A stretch of 38,419 nt of DNA from Pedobacter sp. ASV17 (GTDB taxonomy: Bacteria > Bacteroidota > Bacteroidia > Sphingobacteriales > Sphingobacteriaceae). A program made the translations under genes and the position numbers. The notes under the pieces were generated by a model that did not search any database, was not told the DNA's origin, and saw nothing but the letters and a program-made list of their open reading frames with translations. Positions 9,393 through 19,600 of the stretch are shown in pieces. How positions within the stretch are numbered: the first letter of the stretch is position 1; each line of letters starts with the position of its first letter. Location of the stretch: assembly GCF_016429065.1 (NCBI RefSeq), contig NZ_JAELTX010000047.1:1-38419 (forward strand). Reading direction: 5' to 3'.

Positions 9393-10661
9393 ATGAAAAA
9401 AATATTATTTTTCTTTTGCCTTGCACTATCATTCATCCATATTGATGTGATGGGACAGCTGGTACAGCCCGATTCTACCTTCACCTATGTGAATGGTGAG
9501 GGCACTTTTATCAAATTGGGCAAGGGCGAAGGCACGGTCATCAATTTACTAAGCGCACTTCAATCTGGAGTGCAATACGGCCGTCTTGATTCCTTATCCA
9601 AAAAAACCAACAACAGCAAAATGAGCCTAAACTTGGCCAGAATATACCTAACGGCTACCAATGCGAGGTATGGTGTATCGGCAGGCATGGTGACCGATTT
9701 CACAGGGACTACCCCCATATTGGAGGGCTGGATTGCTTATGACTTTAACAAAAGAATTAAATTAGTTCTAGGACAAAAACAAACCCATACCAATAACCGT
9801 TTGGCCATGGCCGACGAACGTTACGCACAAACAATGGGGCAAACCATTGCAGGAAAATCTAACGATGGTATTGCCTATGGAGGATTGATGCAGAACTTTG
9901 TGGGTGCTACCCGTGAAGGAGGGTTATTTGTAGAAACGAACTTCAGCATCAACGAAATGAGAATTTACCCTTCTTTCTCCATCACTACTGGCGAAGGACA
10001 AAACTTTTTTACTTCACAAGGCAACATGGGTTTTAAATATGGTGGTAGGTTAGACATCATGCCTTTGGGAGATTTCACTAAAAACAATGCCTACATCGCC
10101 CATGATATTTATCGCGAAGCAAAACCAAAATTAGCGATTGGTGTGGCAGCAAGCTATAACCAAAAAGCAAGTAGCCCAATAGGTAGTGAAACAGGATTAA
10201 TTACAGGAATTTACGACAATGCAGGAGTGGCTAAATTTGCCGACTACCGAAAATTAGTGGCTGATTTTGCTTTCAAAACTTCAGGTTTTGCTTTAATTGG
10301 CGAATATGTAGTGAGCACGGTAACGGGTAAAGATTTATTTACCAATGTAGCAGCCACCAACCAATTAACTGCCGAAGTAGCCAGTTCTTATTATAACATT
10401 GGTAGTTCATTCAACATCCAATCATCTTATGTGTTTAAATCTGGATGGGCTGTAGATGGCCGATATGCGATAGTGAAGCCTGAGTTTAACATTGCTGGCT
10501 CGAAAATTACCGACCAAAAATGGGCCAGCTTTGGCATCAATAAATTCATTAAAAACAATGCTTTAAGAATTGGTATCAACACCAATTACATCGAGAACAG
10601 CTCACCTACTTTTAGCTCAAAAAAATGGATTAATAATTTAGCGGTTCAAATTGTTTTATAA
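9393..10661 (+). CDS. Outer-membrane porin, paralogue of the preceding porin
   Basis: 422 residues; ATG at 9393, 19 bases after the previous stop. Signal peptide MKKILFFFCLALSFIHIDVMG, cleaved before Q. It shares the order of motifs with the preceding protein: DSTFTY near the mature N-terminus, a middle FKYGGRLDIMPLGDF corresponding to FKYGVRLDYLPFDKF, IYREAKPKLAIGV corresponding to YREEKPKLVVGV, and a last strand ending AVQIVL. This indicates an old tandem duplication. A beta-barrel porin of the same O/P-like type is the best reading. Two different porins in one operon could widen the range of dicarboxylates or anions admitted. Confidence 0.75.
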   Translation: MKKILFFFCLALSFIHIDVMGQLVQPDSTFTYVNGEGTFIKLGKGEGTVINLLSALQSGVQYGRLDSLSKKTNNSKMSLNLARIYLTATNARYGVSAGMVTDFTGTTPILEGWIAYDFNKRIKLVLGQKQTHTNNRLAMADERYAQTMGQTIAGKSNDGIAYGGLMQNFVGATREGGLFVETNFSINEMRIYPSFSITTGEGQNFFTSQGNMGFKYGGRLDIMPLGDFTKNNAYIAHDIYREAKPKLAIGVAASYNQKASSPIGSETGLITGIYDNAGVAKFADYRKLVADFAFKTSGFALIGEYVVSTVTGKDLFTNVAATNQLTAEVASSYYNIGSSFNIQSSYVFKSGWAVDGRYAIVKPEFNIAGSKITDQKWASFGINKFIKNNALRIGINTNYIENSSPTFSSKKWINNLAVQIVL

Positions 10662-10702
10662 GCAATTCATCGTCCTTTTTATCATTATTAAAGAAATAAA
10701 AC

Positions 10703-11473
10703 ATGAAAACATATTTTCCAATTATACTTTTCATCCTCACGGTTTTTTGTGGCTGCTCTTCTGAAATTGAGTTTACGCCAATTACCCCTCCCGTGGCAAA
10801 CGACAATTCCGATTTATTGATTTCGGAAATCTCGACAGCTATCAATACCGATGCAAATGCGGCAGGTACACGACCACATTATGTAGAAATTTACAACGGT
10901 ACCAGTGCCAGCGTAGACTTAACGAGTTATGCGATTGGCTATATGGCCAGTACCGATGCCAATACCTTAGTGAATTGGACCTTCCCTACTGGAAATTTCT
11001 TCTTGCTATCCACCACGTTAGCAAAAGGCAAATGCTACGTAATTGCTTCGCCACAAGCAGACCCTATAGTGATTAAAAGCGACGTGACTTGGGGAACTAC
11101 CAGCACCACAAATGCCAATGCCAGTGTACCATTACAGTTAAGTGGAAATAGCGCCATTGCTTTGCTTAAAAAAGATGCAACGGGCACCATTACGCTTAGC
11201 GGAAATACCTATAAAATCATTGATGTTTTTGGCAGTCCACAAGTAGCTAGGGTAACCAGTACAGGTTCAAGCAGTGCTCGCAACAATTTTATGTGGACGG
11301 TAGCAGGAGAAGTTGCAGATACACGCAACAGAACTTTCTTCAGAAAAGCGACCATTCACAACCCCACTACAGATTGGGCAAAAGCTAAGGGAACAACAGT
11401 GGCAGACAGTGAATGGCAGATTTCGGGCGACAGGGCTTGGGATTATACTAATCTTGGACTGCCGACTAAATAG
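10703..11473 (+). CDS. Lipoprotein with lamin-tail-like domain
   Basis: 256 residues. Lipoprotein signal MKTYFPIILFILTVFCGC with Cys18 as the likely lipidated residue. The mature part starts with a short linker, then a lamin-tail (LTD) domain from about residue 38: DLLISEISTA, then RPHYVEIYNGTSASVDLTSYAIGY, and later SGNSAIALLKK and IIDVFGSP. LTDs in bacterial surface proteins are thought to mediate binding, or to accompany nucleases and adhesins; no enzyme domain is present here. Last gene of the dctA-porin run, followed 35 bases later by a strong terminator. Confidence 0.8.
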   Translation: MKTYFPIILFILTVFCGCSSEIEFTPITPPVANDNSDLLISEISTAINTDANAAGTRPHYVEIYNGTSASVDLTSYAIGYMASTDANTLVNWTFPTGNFFLLSTTLAKGKCYVIASPQADPIVIKSDVTWGTTSTTNANASVPLQLSGNSAIALLKKDATGTITLSGNTYKIIDVFGSPQVARVTSTGSSSARNNFMWTVAGEVADTRNRTFFRKATIHNPTTDWAKAKGTTVADSEWQISGDRAWDYTNLGLPTK

Positions 11474-11508
11474 ATGGAGATATAATTTAGTATATCATCC
11501 ATCAAATT

Positions 11509-11546
11509 AAAAAATAGTAGCGTGTCATTGCGCTACTATTTTTTTT
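11509..11546 (+). terminator. Intrinsic terminator after the dctA-porin operon
   Basis: Hairpin AAAAAATAGTAGCG / CGCTACTATTTTTT with an 8-base loop, ending in a run of eight T. Textbook shape and position, closing the operon that begins at 5791. Confidence 0.9.
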
Positions 11547-11644
11547 GCCCCTACTTGTCATGATTTATGGGCAGGTCGCTTTTTTACAAAACTTTAGGAT
11601 CAAAAAAGACGAATATTGCACGCTTAAATTATGTAGAATAGAAT

Positions 11645-12238
11645 ATGACGAAATTGAAATTCATGACGATGCTATCGGCCGTAGCAATGATATTTACGGC
11701 TTGCCAACGCACACAATTAAACACTTATCAAATTAACCCTAGGCTATCCACCGTAGAGTGGAAAGGTAACGCTCCCCACCATTTCCACTCGGGCGCCTTT
11801 GATGTTTCAGGCGAACTTACCATGGAAAATGACTCCATTACTGGTGGCAGCTTTACCATACCCATTGCCAGTATTACCAACTATGAACTTCCTGACGAAC
11901 CGAAAGCACAATTATTAGGTCATTTAAAAAGTGCCGACTTCTTCAACGTGGCCGTGCATCCAAACGCTAAGTTTCATATCAAAAAGGTAAAATCTATAAA
12001 AAACAACTCAACTTATAATTATCATCTATATGGTGATTTTAGTTTAATTGGCGAAACCCATCCTTTAGATTTTTCAGCAAAAATCACCTTGGCCAAAGAC
12101 AGCTTAAATGCTACTGCCGATTTCACTTTTAACCGACTTCAGTGGGGCATGAGCAGCTACAACGACCCTAAGCAGCAAATGTATATCCTGCCAGATATTG
12201 AAATTAAGCTGAACCTGCAATTTATTCGCAAAGGGTAA
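11645..12238 (+). CDS. YceI-family lipoprotein
   Basis: 197 residues. Lipoprotein signal MTKLKFMTMLSAVAMIFTAC with Cys20 as the probable lipidation site. The mature protein is a YceI domain: YQINPRLSTVEWKG, HHFHSGAFDVSGELTMENDSITGGSFTIPI, LLGHLKSADFFNVAVHPNAKFHI, and a late FNRLQWGMSSY. YceI folds as a lipocalin-like barrel that binds isoprenoid or amphiphilic molecules. The ligand is unknown here. It is monocistronic, between the terminator at 11509-11546 and a hairpin overlapping its own stop codon. The ATG at 11645 is fixed by the lipobox spacing. Confidence 0.9.
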   Translation: MTKLKFMTMLSAVAMIFTACQRTQLNTYQINPRLSTVEWKGNAPHHFHSGAFDVSGELTMENDSITGGSFTIPIASITNYELPDEPKAQLLGHLKSADFFNVAVHPNAKFHIKKVKSIKNNSTYNYHLYGDFSLIGETHPLDFSAKITLAKDSLNATADFTFNRLQWGMSSYNDPKQQMYILPDIEIKLNLQFIRKG

Positions 12239-12275
12239 AATGGAAGCCGCAGCTAGAGCTGTGGCTTCCATTTTA
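12236..12275 (+). terminator. Terminator hairpin after the YceI gene
   Basis: 19-base arms starting at the TAA stop (TAAAATGGAAGCCGCAGCT and its complement with one G-T pair), almost no loop, ending TTCCATTTTA. A long stable stem that includes the stop codon. The T-run is short, so termination is likely but not certain. Confidence 0.65.
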
Positions 12276-12380
12276 CGGTTTCAAAGAAACGTTCTCCTCC
12301 ATCTACCTCTACAAGCTACCTATCTTACTGTAACATAGGACATCTATTGGTGTCATATAAACCCCAAACAGTTATTTAAG

Positions 12381-13223
12381 ATGGTAAAACAGTACCCTCC
12401 TTGTGCCTTACTTAGTGGATGTATAGATAATTACATGTTTGTAGATATTGATTGGTCAAATGTTCAAATGGCTTCCATTTGGCGTCTTATTCCTTTTGGG
12501 CAAATTTCTGTTTTATTTCTCTACGGCGATTTACATGGATATAGTACTAACAGTGCTACAGCCGAAATGGAACAAACCCATCATGCTTTCATGGTTGGCC
12601 AGCTCACCAAGCCTATATGGCTAAGCTTTACAGGGCACACCAAGTTGATCAAAGTGCAACTGAAGTCGTCCGGTGCCCAACAATTAATGCCAATAGATCT
12701 TTCTGAGCTGACTGATCATCCTTGTATTCAATTAGAAGATTTATGGGGAAAAGACACGAAAACAATTACCGAGCAACTTCATGATGCAGATTCAGATCTT
12801 CATCGGGTGGCCATCCTTAATGATTTCTTTAAAAAGCTATTATTGCCAGCGCACCAACAATTGGCTTATGTTGATTACACTCTGCAACAATTAATTGGTA
12901 GCAACGGTAATTATAAGTTGATGGAATTGGAACATAAGCTTGGAATTACTGGAAGGCAACTGGAACGGGTGTTTAAATCTCGTGTTGGCCTAAGACCAAA
13001 AGACATCAGTCGTTTTATAAGGATGAATGCTGCCTTTACGACTTTATCTAGCCAGCCCAACACTTCGCTAACCAATTTAGCTTACCAACTCGGTTATTTT
13101 GACCCTTCACACTTTTCTAAAGATTTTAGACAACTCACTGGATTGCTTCCCTCAAAGTTAAAAGCAAAGCACGACAACGAGTTTTTTGTGACACATGGCA
13201 AATGCTTTAAAATGGGAATTTAA
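12381..13223 (+). CDS. AraC-family transcriptional regulator
   Basis: 280 residues. The N-terminal ~150 residues are a variable sensor-type domain resembling the DUF6597-like half of Bacteroidota AraC proteins (PFGQISVLFLYGDLHGYS, then AFMVGQLTKPIWLSFTG). The C-terminal ~100 residues are the double helix-turn-helix: MELEHKLGITGRQLERVFKSRVGLRPKDISRFIRMNAAF split over helices, then LTNLAYQLGYFDPSHFSKDFRQLTGLLPS, a very typical AraC ending. The inducer and targets are unknown. The end overlaps the end of the convergent outer-membrane protein gene by four bases. The adjacent YceI gene or the porin operon are possible targets, by position only. Confidence 0.88.
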   Translation: MVKQYPPCALLSGCIDNYMFVDIDWSNVQMASIWRLIPFGQISVLFLYGDLHGYSTNSATAEMEQTHHAFMVGQLTKPIWLSFTGHTKLIKVQLKSSGAQQLMPIDLSELTDHPCIQLEDLWGKDTKTITEQLHDADSDLHRVAILNDFFKKLLLPAHQQLAYVDYTLQQLIGSNGNYKLMELEHKLGITGRQLERVFKSRVGLRPKDISRFIRMNAAFTTLSSQPNTSLTNLAYQLGYFDPSHFSKDFRQLTGLLPSKLKAKHDNEFFVTHGKCFKMGI

Positions 13224-16200
13224 AAATAAGCCCTCACCTGCATATTTCCAGTATGCACGGTATTTACCGCTGGCGATTTACGGCCTTCATAGCTCACATT
13301 CAACTGTACCCCGTTGCCAATTGTTCGTTGTAGCGCCAAGCCCCAAGTATAGTTATTGCCTACTTGTAATCCCGATAACATTTCATAGCCAATAGTACTA
13401 TTGCCGTTACCCGTAAACTTATTATTGATGTAACTGATCTTTCCAGTGAGCACACCTCTTTTCAACACGTTATAACGGCTCTCGGTCGTGAAAGTGATAT
13501 TGGTATTCTTCTCCCCTCCTAGTGCCGCAGCATTGCGCTGGTTGCCATACACGCCAAGGAAAGTAAGCCTAAAATCGGTATTAAACTGATAGTTGAATTC
13601 GGGCAACAAATCCAAATAAGTGATTTGATAATTACGCTGCGAGAATAGTTCCGATTGATATTTTTTTCGTCCTTGGTTAACGGTCAAATTAAGGTTGGCA
13701 CTTCTTACGGGAGCAGTTCTTATCCGCAGTCCTGTCTCGTTACGTTTACGACTATCAAATCCATTGCTCAAAAAGCTCCTTCCCCCATCGGCAAGGTAAT
13801 TAAAGTCTACGCCGAACTTAGGGTTGTTACGATCAAAAAATAGCGTATTCCTTAAAAAAGAGCTTAACGAAACTAAATTTTCGGCATCAATCCCCGTATT
13901 AAACGGATTATAAACCTCCAAACCTTTGCTCGCCAAAATCTTCCTATCTATTTTATAGGAAAGTTGGTTGGTGAACTTGCTCAATAATTTGTTAAAACCT
14001 TTTGAGCCTTTCAAAATGGCACTTGGGGTAATCCGAATGCTTTGGTTAATCCCTGTGAAATTGGTACGGATATATTCGGTACCCGCAGTAAAAACACGGA
14101 TATATTTTGCTTGGTCGGGAAAGCGGGAAATCTCAAATTCGTTCAGTTCTTTAATACCATTGCCATTGTAATCATTCCATGCATAAACACCTTGCCCAGG
14201 TAATACTTCCAGATAGGTAATTTCCCTTCGTGGTTCCTGTCCATTCCCTACCTCGTAATACAGCGATGTATTGATAAAGCCTTTTAAGGCGTTTAGATTA
14301 TAATCCAATCTGCCTACTAAACTTTCATCACTATTCACCGAGGCAAAGCCATTGGTATAATCCGTTTTACGGTAGCCCGAAGTTAGGCTTAACACCGAAT
14401 TGGCATTTTTAGTTAAATCTACCCCAAAATTTACATTTTGTGAGTGGGAACTGTTCAGTAGCCCAGTACCTCTTGGTAATTGGTCTTGCCTATAACTGTA
14501 GTCTAATTTGTATCGGTTGCTTTGGCCTGCCTTACTTTGCAGATACAACTTATATATGTGATAAGAGAAGCTATTTCCCGTTAAAACATCGGTTTGCTTG
14601 TCGCTAGTGAGATTATGCTGCTGTTCAAAAACAAATCCAGCCACTAAACTAAAAACCTCTCTATTTACGTCTAAATAGTGCTTAAAGAAAGTACCGTTGT
14701 TAGCCGTAGCATCCGAATTCAGCAAACTACCATCGTACTTTAAACCATATTTCCCCTGTTTGTACAAAGCACTTACTTTGTGTAAATAACCTTGGTATTG
14801 CGCTTCCCTGTTAAAAGTATTTAGCGTATACGAAATATGTTGCTGCTGATTGTTGTACAATTGTGCGCCTACCGAGAACAGATGCTCTGTTGCAGGAACG
14901 GTAATGGCATCGAGGTTAAAATCACGGTTAAACTCCACCATCCTGTACCTTTCGATGGGTTTAAAAGTTTTGCTGACGTATTCATAATTGGCCGAGGTAT
15001 TGAGTTTAAGTCCTTTTTGGTTAAGCTCAAAAGGGTGTAGCGCATCTAACTTTAAACCGTATCCGCTTACGTTTGCAACACTTTTGTCGGCAAACAGGTT
15101 GACGTTATTATTGCTAATGGCAAATTCGCTACTGAAAATACTTTGTTTTTTAGGCTTGTAATCGGCCGCAATGGTAATGAGTTGCTGTTGTTTTGGTGTA
15201 ACCAGCAAAGTGATGGGCTCGTAACTCCCTTGCATAGTTCCCCCCACTGGTTCTACAAATTCGTAAACCTTTCCATTGGCTGCCGACTGGTTATTGATTC
15301 GGTAATTACCTTTTCCTTCGCCCACATAGGAGAAACCTACCCGATACTTGGCCAAAGCTGGGTCGGTAGAATAACGATAGTATTCAATACTACCAACAGA
15401 CACCAACTTTTCATACAAAATTTCGTTTTCGTTAAAAGGCACTTCCGTTACATTTGGATAATAAGCCTGCGAAATGTCCTGCCCTAAGCCTGCCATAAAC
15501 TGTTTTTGGGCATCGTTTAGGGTTTGAAGGAAAGGCTGGTTTCGATTATCTTTCTCATTATAATAGTTCAGTCTAAAAGCAAGCTGATCCGTTTCTATCC
15601 GTTGGTTTAAATAGGTTAACGAACGGGAGTAATTCTTATCAGAATATTCAAACTCTACCGAAATACGGGTATTGAGATTGATGAGCTGCCTTGCGGTAAA
15701 GGTAATTTCGGCCGTATTATAATCAATCACATAATCATTGTCCTGTCCACGCAATAAAGGCACGCCATCAATGTAAACACGTTCAGTTCCCGCAATCACT
15801 ACAATGTAGGTTTCGCCATTATTTCCTGTTAAACGATAAGGCCCTTGGTTGCCTTCCTGCCCCATGATTTGGTTACGGGCAGAGCGGCCTTTAGCTACCG
15901 CAGCAGCTACCGTAGTACTAAAACGAATACCCTTCTCCGTTTTAAACTGATGGTTAATCATGGCACCCTGCGTACGCTTGTAAAAGTTCATAAAATAACT
16001 ATCGGGGCGTTTCAGCTCATAATCACCCGCAGTAAGCACCGTGCTGTCTTTTTTGATTTGTACAAATACCCTGTCAAACTCATTCAATTGCTGGGTATTT
16101 CCTTCGGGCTGAATGGGCAGGTTATCGTCAGAAATGGCCGCGAGGATTTCAATATCGTTGGCAATTTTGCCCGACATTTGTAGCACCATGTTGGAGTTAA

Positions 16201-16663
16201 CGGAAAGATTTTGATTATTACCAAACATAATCCCTCTCGAGATACTTCCGCTTTTGTTCAACCCTTTCATAGAAAACAATGTATTTTCTACCGTTTGGGG
16301 CTTATAAACGTAGCTATCGCTCCCACTAATTACCGACTGTTCCAGTCGCTTAATGTCTTTATGCTGATAGGTTTTGGAGAACAGGATAGGAAAAACCTTG
16401 TAACGTAGCTCCAAGGAAACACCTTCAGCACCCTTCCATAAAAAGGTTGCCTTGGCAAAATCTACCTGATAAAGTGAGGTATCGGCACTAACGTTTTCAT
16501 TATACCTTACGGTGAATGATTGCGGAACAATACTTAAGCTATCTAGGGAAATAACGGTGTGGGAACTGGTTATTTTTTTAACTCTTTGGTTAGTGCTGAG
16601 CTGCGCCTTTAAATCAGTACTCATCAACATCACTAAAAGCGATATGAAGCCCCACTTGAACAT
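13220..16663 (-). CDS. Very large outer-membrane beta-barrel protein, unknown function
   Basis: 1147 residues from the ATG at 16663, chosen because it starts a good signal peptide (MFKWGFISLLVMLMSTDLKA, cleaved before Q). An ATG at 16702 would add 13 unlikely residues overlapping the kinase. The N-terminal ~330 residues look periplasmic or plug-like and include NKSGSISRGIMFGNNQNLSV and RVYIDGVPLLRGQDNDYV, a motif style also seen in large barrels such as SprA. The rest is a long series of amphipathic strands (YKLDYSYRQDQLP, LVGRLDYNLNAL, NLNLTVNQGRKKY) ending in MQVRAYF with a C-terminal aromatic residue. It follows the sensor-kinase stop by one base, so the two are cotranscribed. I do not recognise a named family. 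Confidence 0.8.
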   Translation of the reverse strand: MFKWGFISLLVMLMSTDLKAQLSTNQRVKKITSSHTVISLDSLSIVPQSFTVRYNENVSADTSLYQVDFAKATFLWKGAEGVSLELRYKVFPILFSKTYQHKDIKRLEQSVISGSDSYVYKPQTVENTLFSMKGLNKSGSISRGIMFGNNQNLSVNSNMVLQMSGKIANDIEILAAISDDNLPIQPEGNTQQLNEFDRVFVQIKKDSTVLTAGDYELKRPDSYFMNFYKRTQGAMINHQFKTEKGIRFSTTVAAAVAKGRSARNQIMGQEGNQGPYRLTGNNGETYIVVIAGTERVYIDGVPLLRGQDNDYVIDYNTAEITFTARQLINLNTRISVEFEYSDKNYSRSLTYLNQRIETDQLAFRLNYYNEKDNRNQPFLQTLNDAQKQFMAGLGQDISQAYYPNVTEVPFNENEILYEKLVSVGSIEYYRYSTDPALAKYRVGFSYVGEGKGNYRINNQSAANGKVYEFVEPVGGTMQGSYEPITLLVTPKQQQLITIAADYKPKKQSIFSSEFAISNNNVNLFADKSVANVSGYGLKLDALHPFELNQKGLKLNTSANYEYVSKTFKPIERYRMVEFNRDFNLDAITVPATEHLFSVGAQLYNNQQQHISYTLNTFNREAQYQGYLHKVSALYKQGKYGLKYDGSLLNSDATANNGTFFKHYLDVNREVFSLVAGFVFEQQHNLTSDKQTDVLTGNSFSYHIYKLYLQSKAGQSNRYKLDYSYRQDQLPRGTGLLNSSHSQNVNFGVDLTKNANSVLSLTSGYRKTDYTNGFASVNSDESLVGRLDYNLNALKGFINTSLYYEVGNGQEPRREITYLEVLPGQGVYAWNDYNGNGIKELNEFEISRFPDQAKYIRVFTAGTEYIRTNFTGINQSIRITPSAILKGSKGFNKLLSKFTNQLSYKIDRKILASKGLEVYNPFNTGIDAENLVSLSSFLRNTLFFDRNNPKFGVDFNYLADGGRSFLSNGFDSRKRNETGLRIRTAPVRSANLNLTVNQGRKKYQSELFSQRNYQITYLDLLPEFNYQFNTDFRLTFLGVYGNQRNAAALGGEKNTNITFTTESRYNVLKRGVLTGKISYINNKFTGNGNSTIGYEMLSGLQVGNNYTWGLALQRTIGNGVQLNVSYEGRKSPAVNTVHTGNMQVRAYF

Positions 16664-16664
16664 T

Positions 16665-19600
16665 TTAAACCAAAGGGAAGGTAAGGTAGAATATTGTACC
16701 ATTGTTCAACACTGAGGTGAATTCTACTTTTCCGCCAGCATTTTCTATCGCCTGTTTAACGAAAGCCAAACCTAAACCTGTTCCAGATGATTTAGTGGTA
16801 AAATTGGCCCTGAAAATGCTGCTGTGCAAGCCTGGGTCAATTCCTTTTCCATTATCTTCTACCTCCACAAAAGCCTGTTTTTCATCATTGGCGATGTGCA
16901 CCTTGATCACACATTTTTCTTTTCCATCTGCAGCTTCTATTGCATTTTTAAACAGGTTGTTAAATGAGCGTAGCAATTGATCTTTATCGCCCAATACCAA
17001 AACTTCTTTGTTGCTTCTGTTCAGCACATGAATTTCTACATGATCTACCGAGCTGAAAACTTCCTTCGCTTGCTCAATAATAGGCACTAAGGCAATATCC
17101 TCCAATTTGGTATCTGGCATTTTTGCAAAGTTGGAGAACTCTGAGGCAATGGTAGCCAAACTATCAATTTGCTCCACAAAAGATTTATTGAAACTGGCAA
17201 ATTTCTTCTCGAAATTAGGGTCCTTTTCCTTCCACGATTTTTCCAGCAACTGCACGCCCAACTTCAATGGTGTCAAAGGATTTTTAATTTCATGAGCTAC
17301 CTGCTTGGCCATTTCTCGCCACGCACTTTCCCTTTCACTTCGGGCCAATTTATTCGCACTGATTTCCAGTTCGGCAATCATTTTGTTGTATTCCTTAATC
17401 AATACCCCTATTTCATCTTGCCTATGCCAAACAATGGGTTGATTGGCCTGTCCCAGTTTCGTTCGTCTGATGTTTTCTTGGATAAAGGTTAACGGGCTAG
17501 TGATTTGGTTGGCCAAGAAAACTGCCAATACCCCAATGAGCACAAACACCAAGGCATAAATATTGATTAAGGTATTGATAAACAAGCCAATTTTTGCTTG
17601 ATAATCTTCCTCGTTTGAATAGTAAGGGATACTTAAATAACCTACCACTTGATTATTGGCATTTCTAACAGGTGCATAAGCAGCGGCGTAGGTAAAGTCT
17701 CCAATTTTTTCAACAGGGTTAATATATTCCGACTTTTGCTGTACCGCCAATTGCATGTAAGCCATTGGTCCCATTTTACGCCCAATAATTCCCAAATCAT
17801 ATAGTTTTGGCAAGGAGGTTAAATACAAATTACCCTCGATATCAAAAAGATTAAGGTAAACGCCATTTACATCCGCAAACTGGTTAAATTCAAATTGCGA
17901 TTCGCTGTTATTGCTGATCGTTCCAGGCAAAGCAATATGCTTCTCGTAGGCCAACTGTACCTTTCTTAATTTCTCCCTAACCTGTTCGGTTTGCTGCTCT
18001 AAATACTGATGTCGGATATTGAAAAATGTGGTCCATCCAACAATCACCAAGGTAGCCACTACAGATAATACAATAGAGAACTGTATACGTGTTTTGTAAA
18101 GGATTTTATTGGCATTGATCATCAGATACCTGTTCAAATTAAACAAGCCTCCACGGCTGTCGCTAATGTTTACCGCCAACCAAGTGATGATGTAAGCCAA
18201 TACGCCGAATATGATAAAAATCAGAAAGAAGAAAGATAGGGTAGCCAAGCGAACAGTGAAATCTACCTTCTCGATACTGATGACGATTAAACGATTATTT
18301 GCAGGTTTATATACCGCATGACTGTAAGAACCTGTTTCCGTATATTCGTTTACAAATTCGATGTTATCCCGTTCGCCCTTAAACACGGTATTGAACATCG
18401 GATAAACATACTTGCCTGATTGGCCAAAAAGTTGGTTCTGTTTGTAAAATGCCAGCGAATATTTACTCAGGTCCTCATCACTTTTCAGCTTGCCGTCAAT
18501 CAGCAAATCGGGGAAAAAGCTGCTATAATCATAAGGTCTCGAAATCAACTCCACTACCATGGTCCCCAAAAAGCTATCACCATCGAAAATAGGGATGATT
18601 CCGAAATAGTTTTGAAAGCCAAAGGTATCATTGATACGATAAAAGTAATTGGCCTGCTGCGTTTTTACCGCTCCAAACTTTACCAAGTTTTTATACTTGT
18701 TGATCGGCAAACTTTCCGCACTCTTTAGGGATTGGTCGCTACTATTGTATTCAAAAATCTTATACTCAAACCTCGACAGATAGCCATCGAGATAGTTCTT
18801 GGAAATATAGTTGTGGAAATTAGAGGTTTGGGTGAGTAAAGGCTGTTTAAAATAGCTCACCACCTGTGAATCGATGGTTAAACCATGTTCTAAAACCTCA
18901 ATGGAGTTCATCACTTTGGGGTCGTCCTCGTTCATCAGTTTTCTGGCGATGCCCGAGCGAGTAGTCCTTTCTTTGATATCTTCAAACTTGATGTATTTGA
19001 TAGAAGTAATGGTGGCCATGCATAAAAATATCACCGCCATCACCGATACTGACAACCTGTGTTTTCGGGTATATTGATGATAGGCAATCATGAAGATCAA
19101 CAAGGCGTATACGAGATAAAAAACCGTATAATCTGTGGCAAGCATGTAAACGGTATAGCCCGTTAGCAGAATCAAAAACACATATAATTTTTGGTGGGTG
19201 CTGATTACAAAATGGCTGCAAAGTGCCACCATAGCACTCACCATCAAATAAATATCAAGCCATACCAAACAGAGGATAAAAATACTAAGCCAACTGATCC
19301 ACCCTAAGTTGATGATGTTGCTGATATTAAAATCTATTTTGGAATAGTACACTACACCAAAAAAAAGGTCCTCGGTTAAAAAACCTATTCCACCTAGTGT
19401 TACCGCAAAAAGAATAAACAGTAAATAGTTTGCAAATTTTTTACGGGCAAGCCATTCAGGTAACCGATACTCCTTTCTGTGTGCGTAAATGAATATCCAG
19501 ATACAGGTAAATGCCAATACATTTAACAATAAATCACCCAAAGAGGGTAAAAAATCACTTTCGGCATAAATACTCGGATCAAATATCCGAAGGTCAAACT

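Noticed and set aside
13655..16715. Several plus-strand frames of 60-114 codons opposite the large outer-membrane protein and the kinase
   Set aside because: They are antisense shadows of two long, clearly coding genes and show no start signals or family features.
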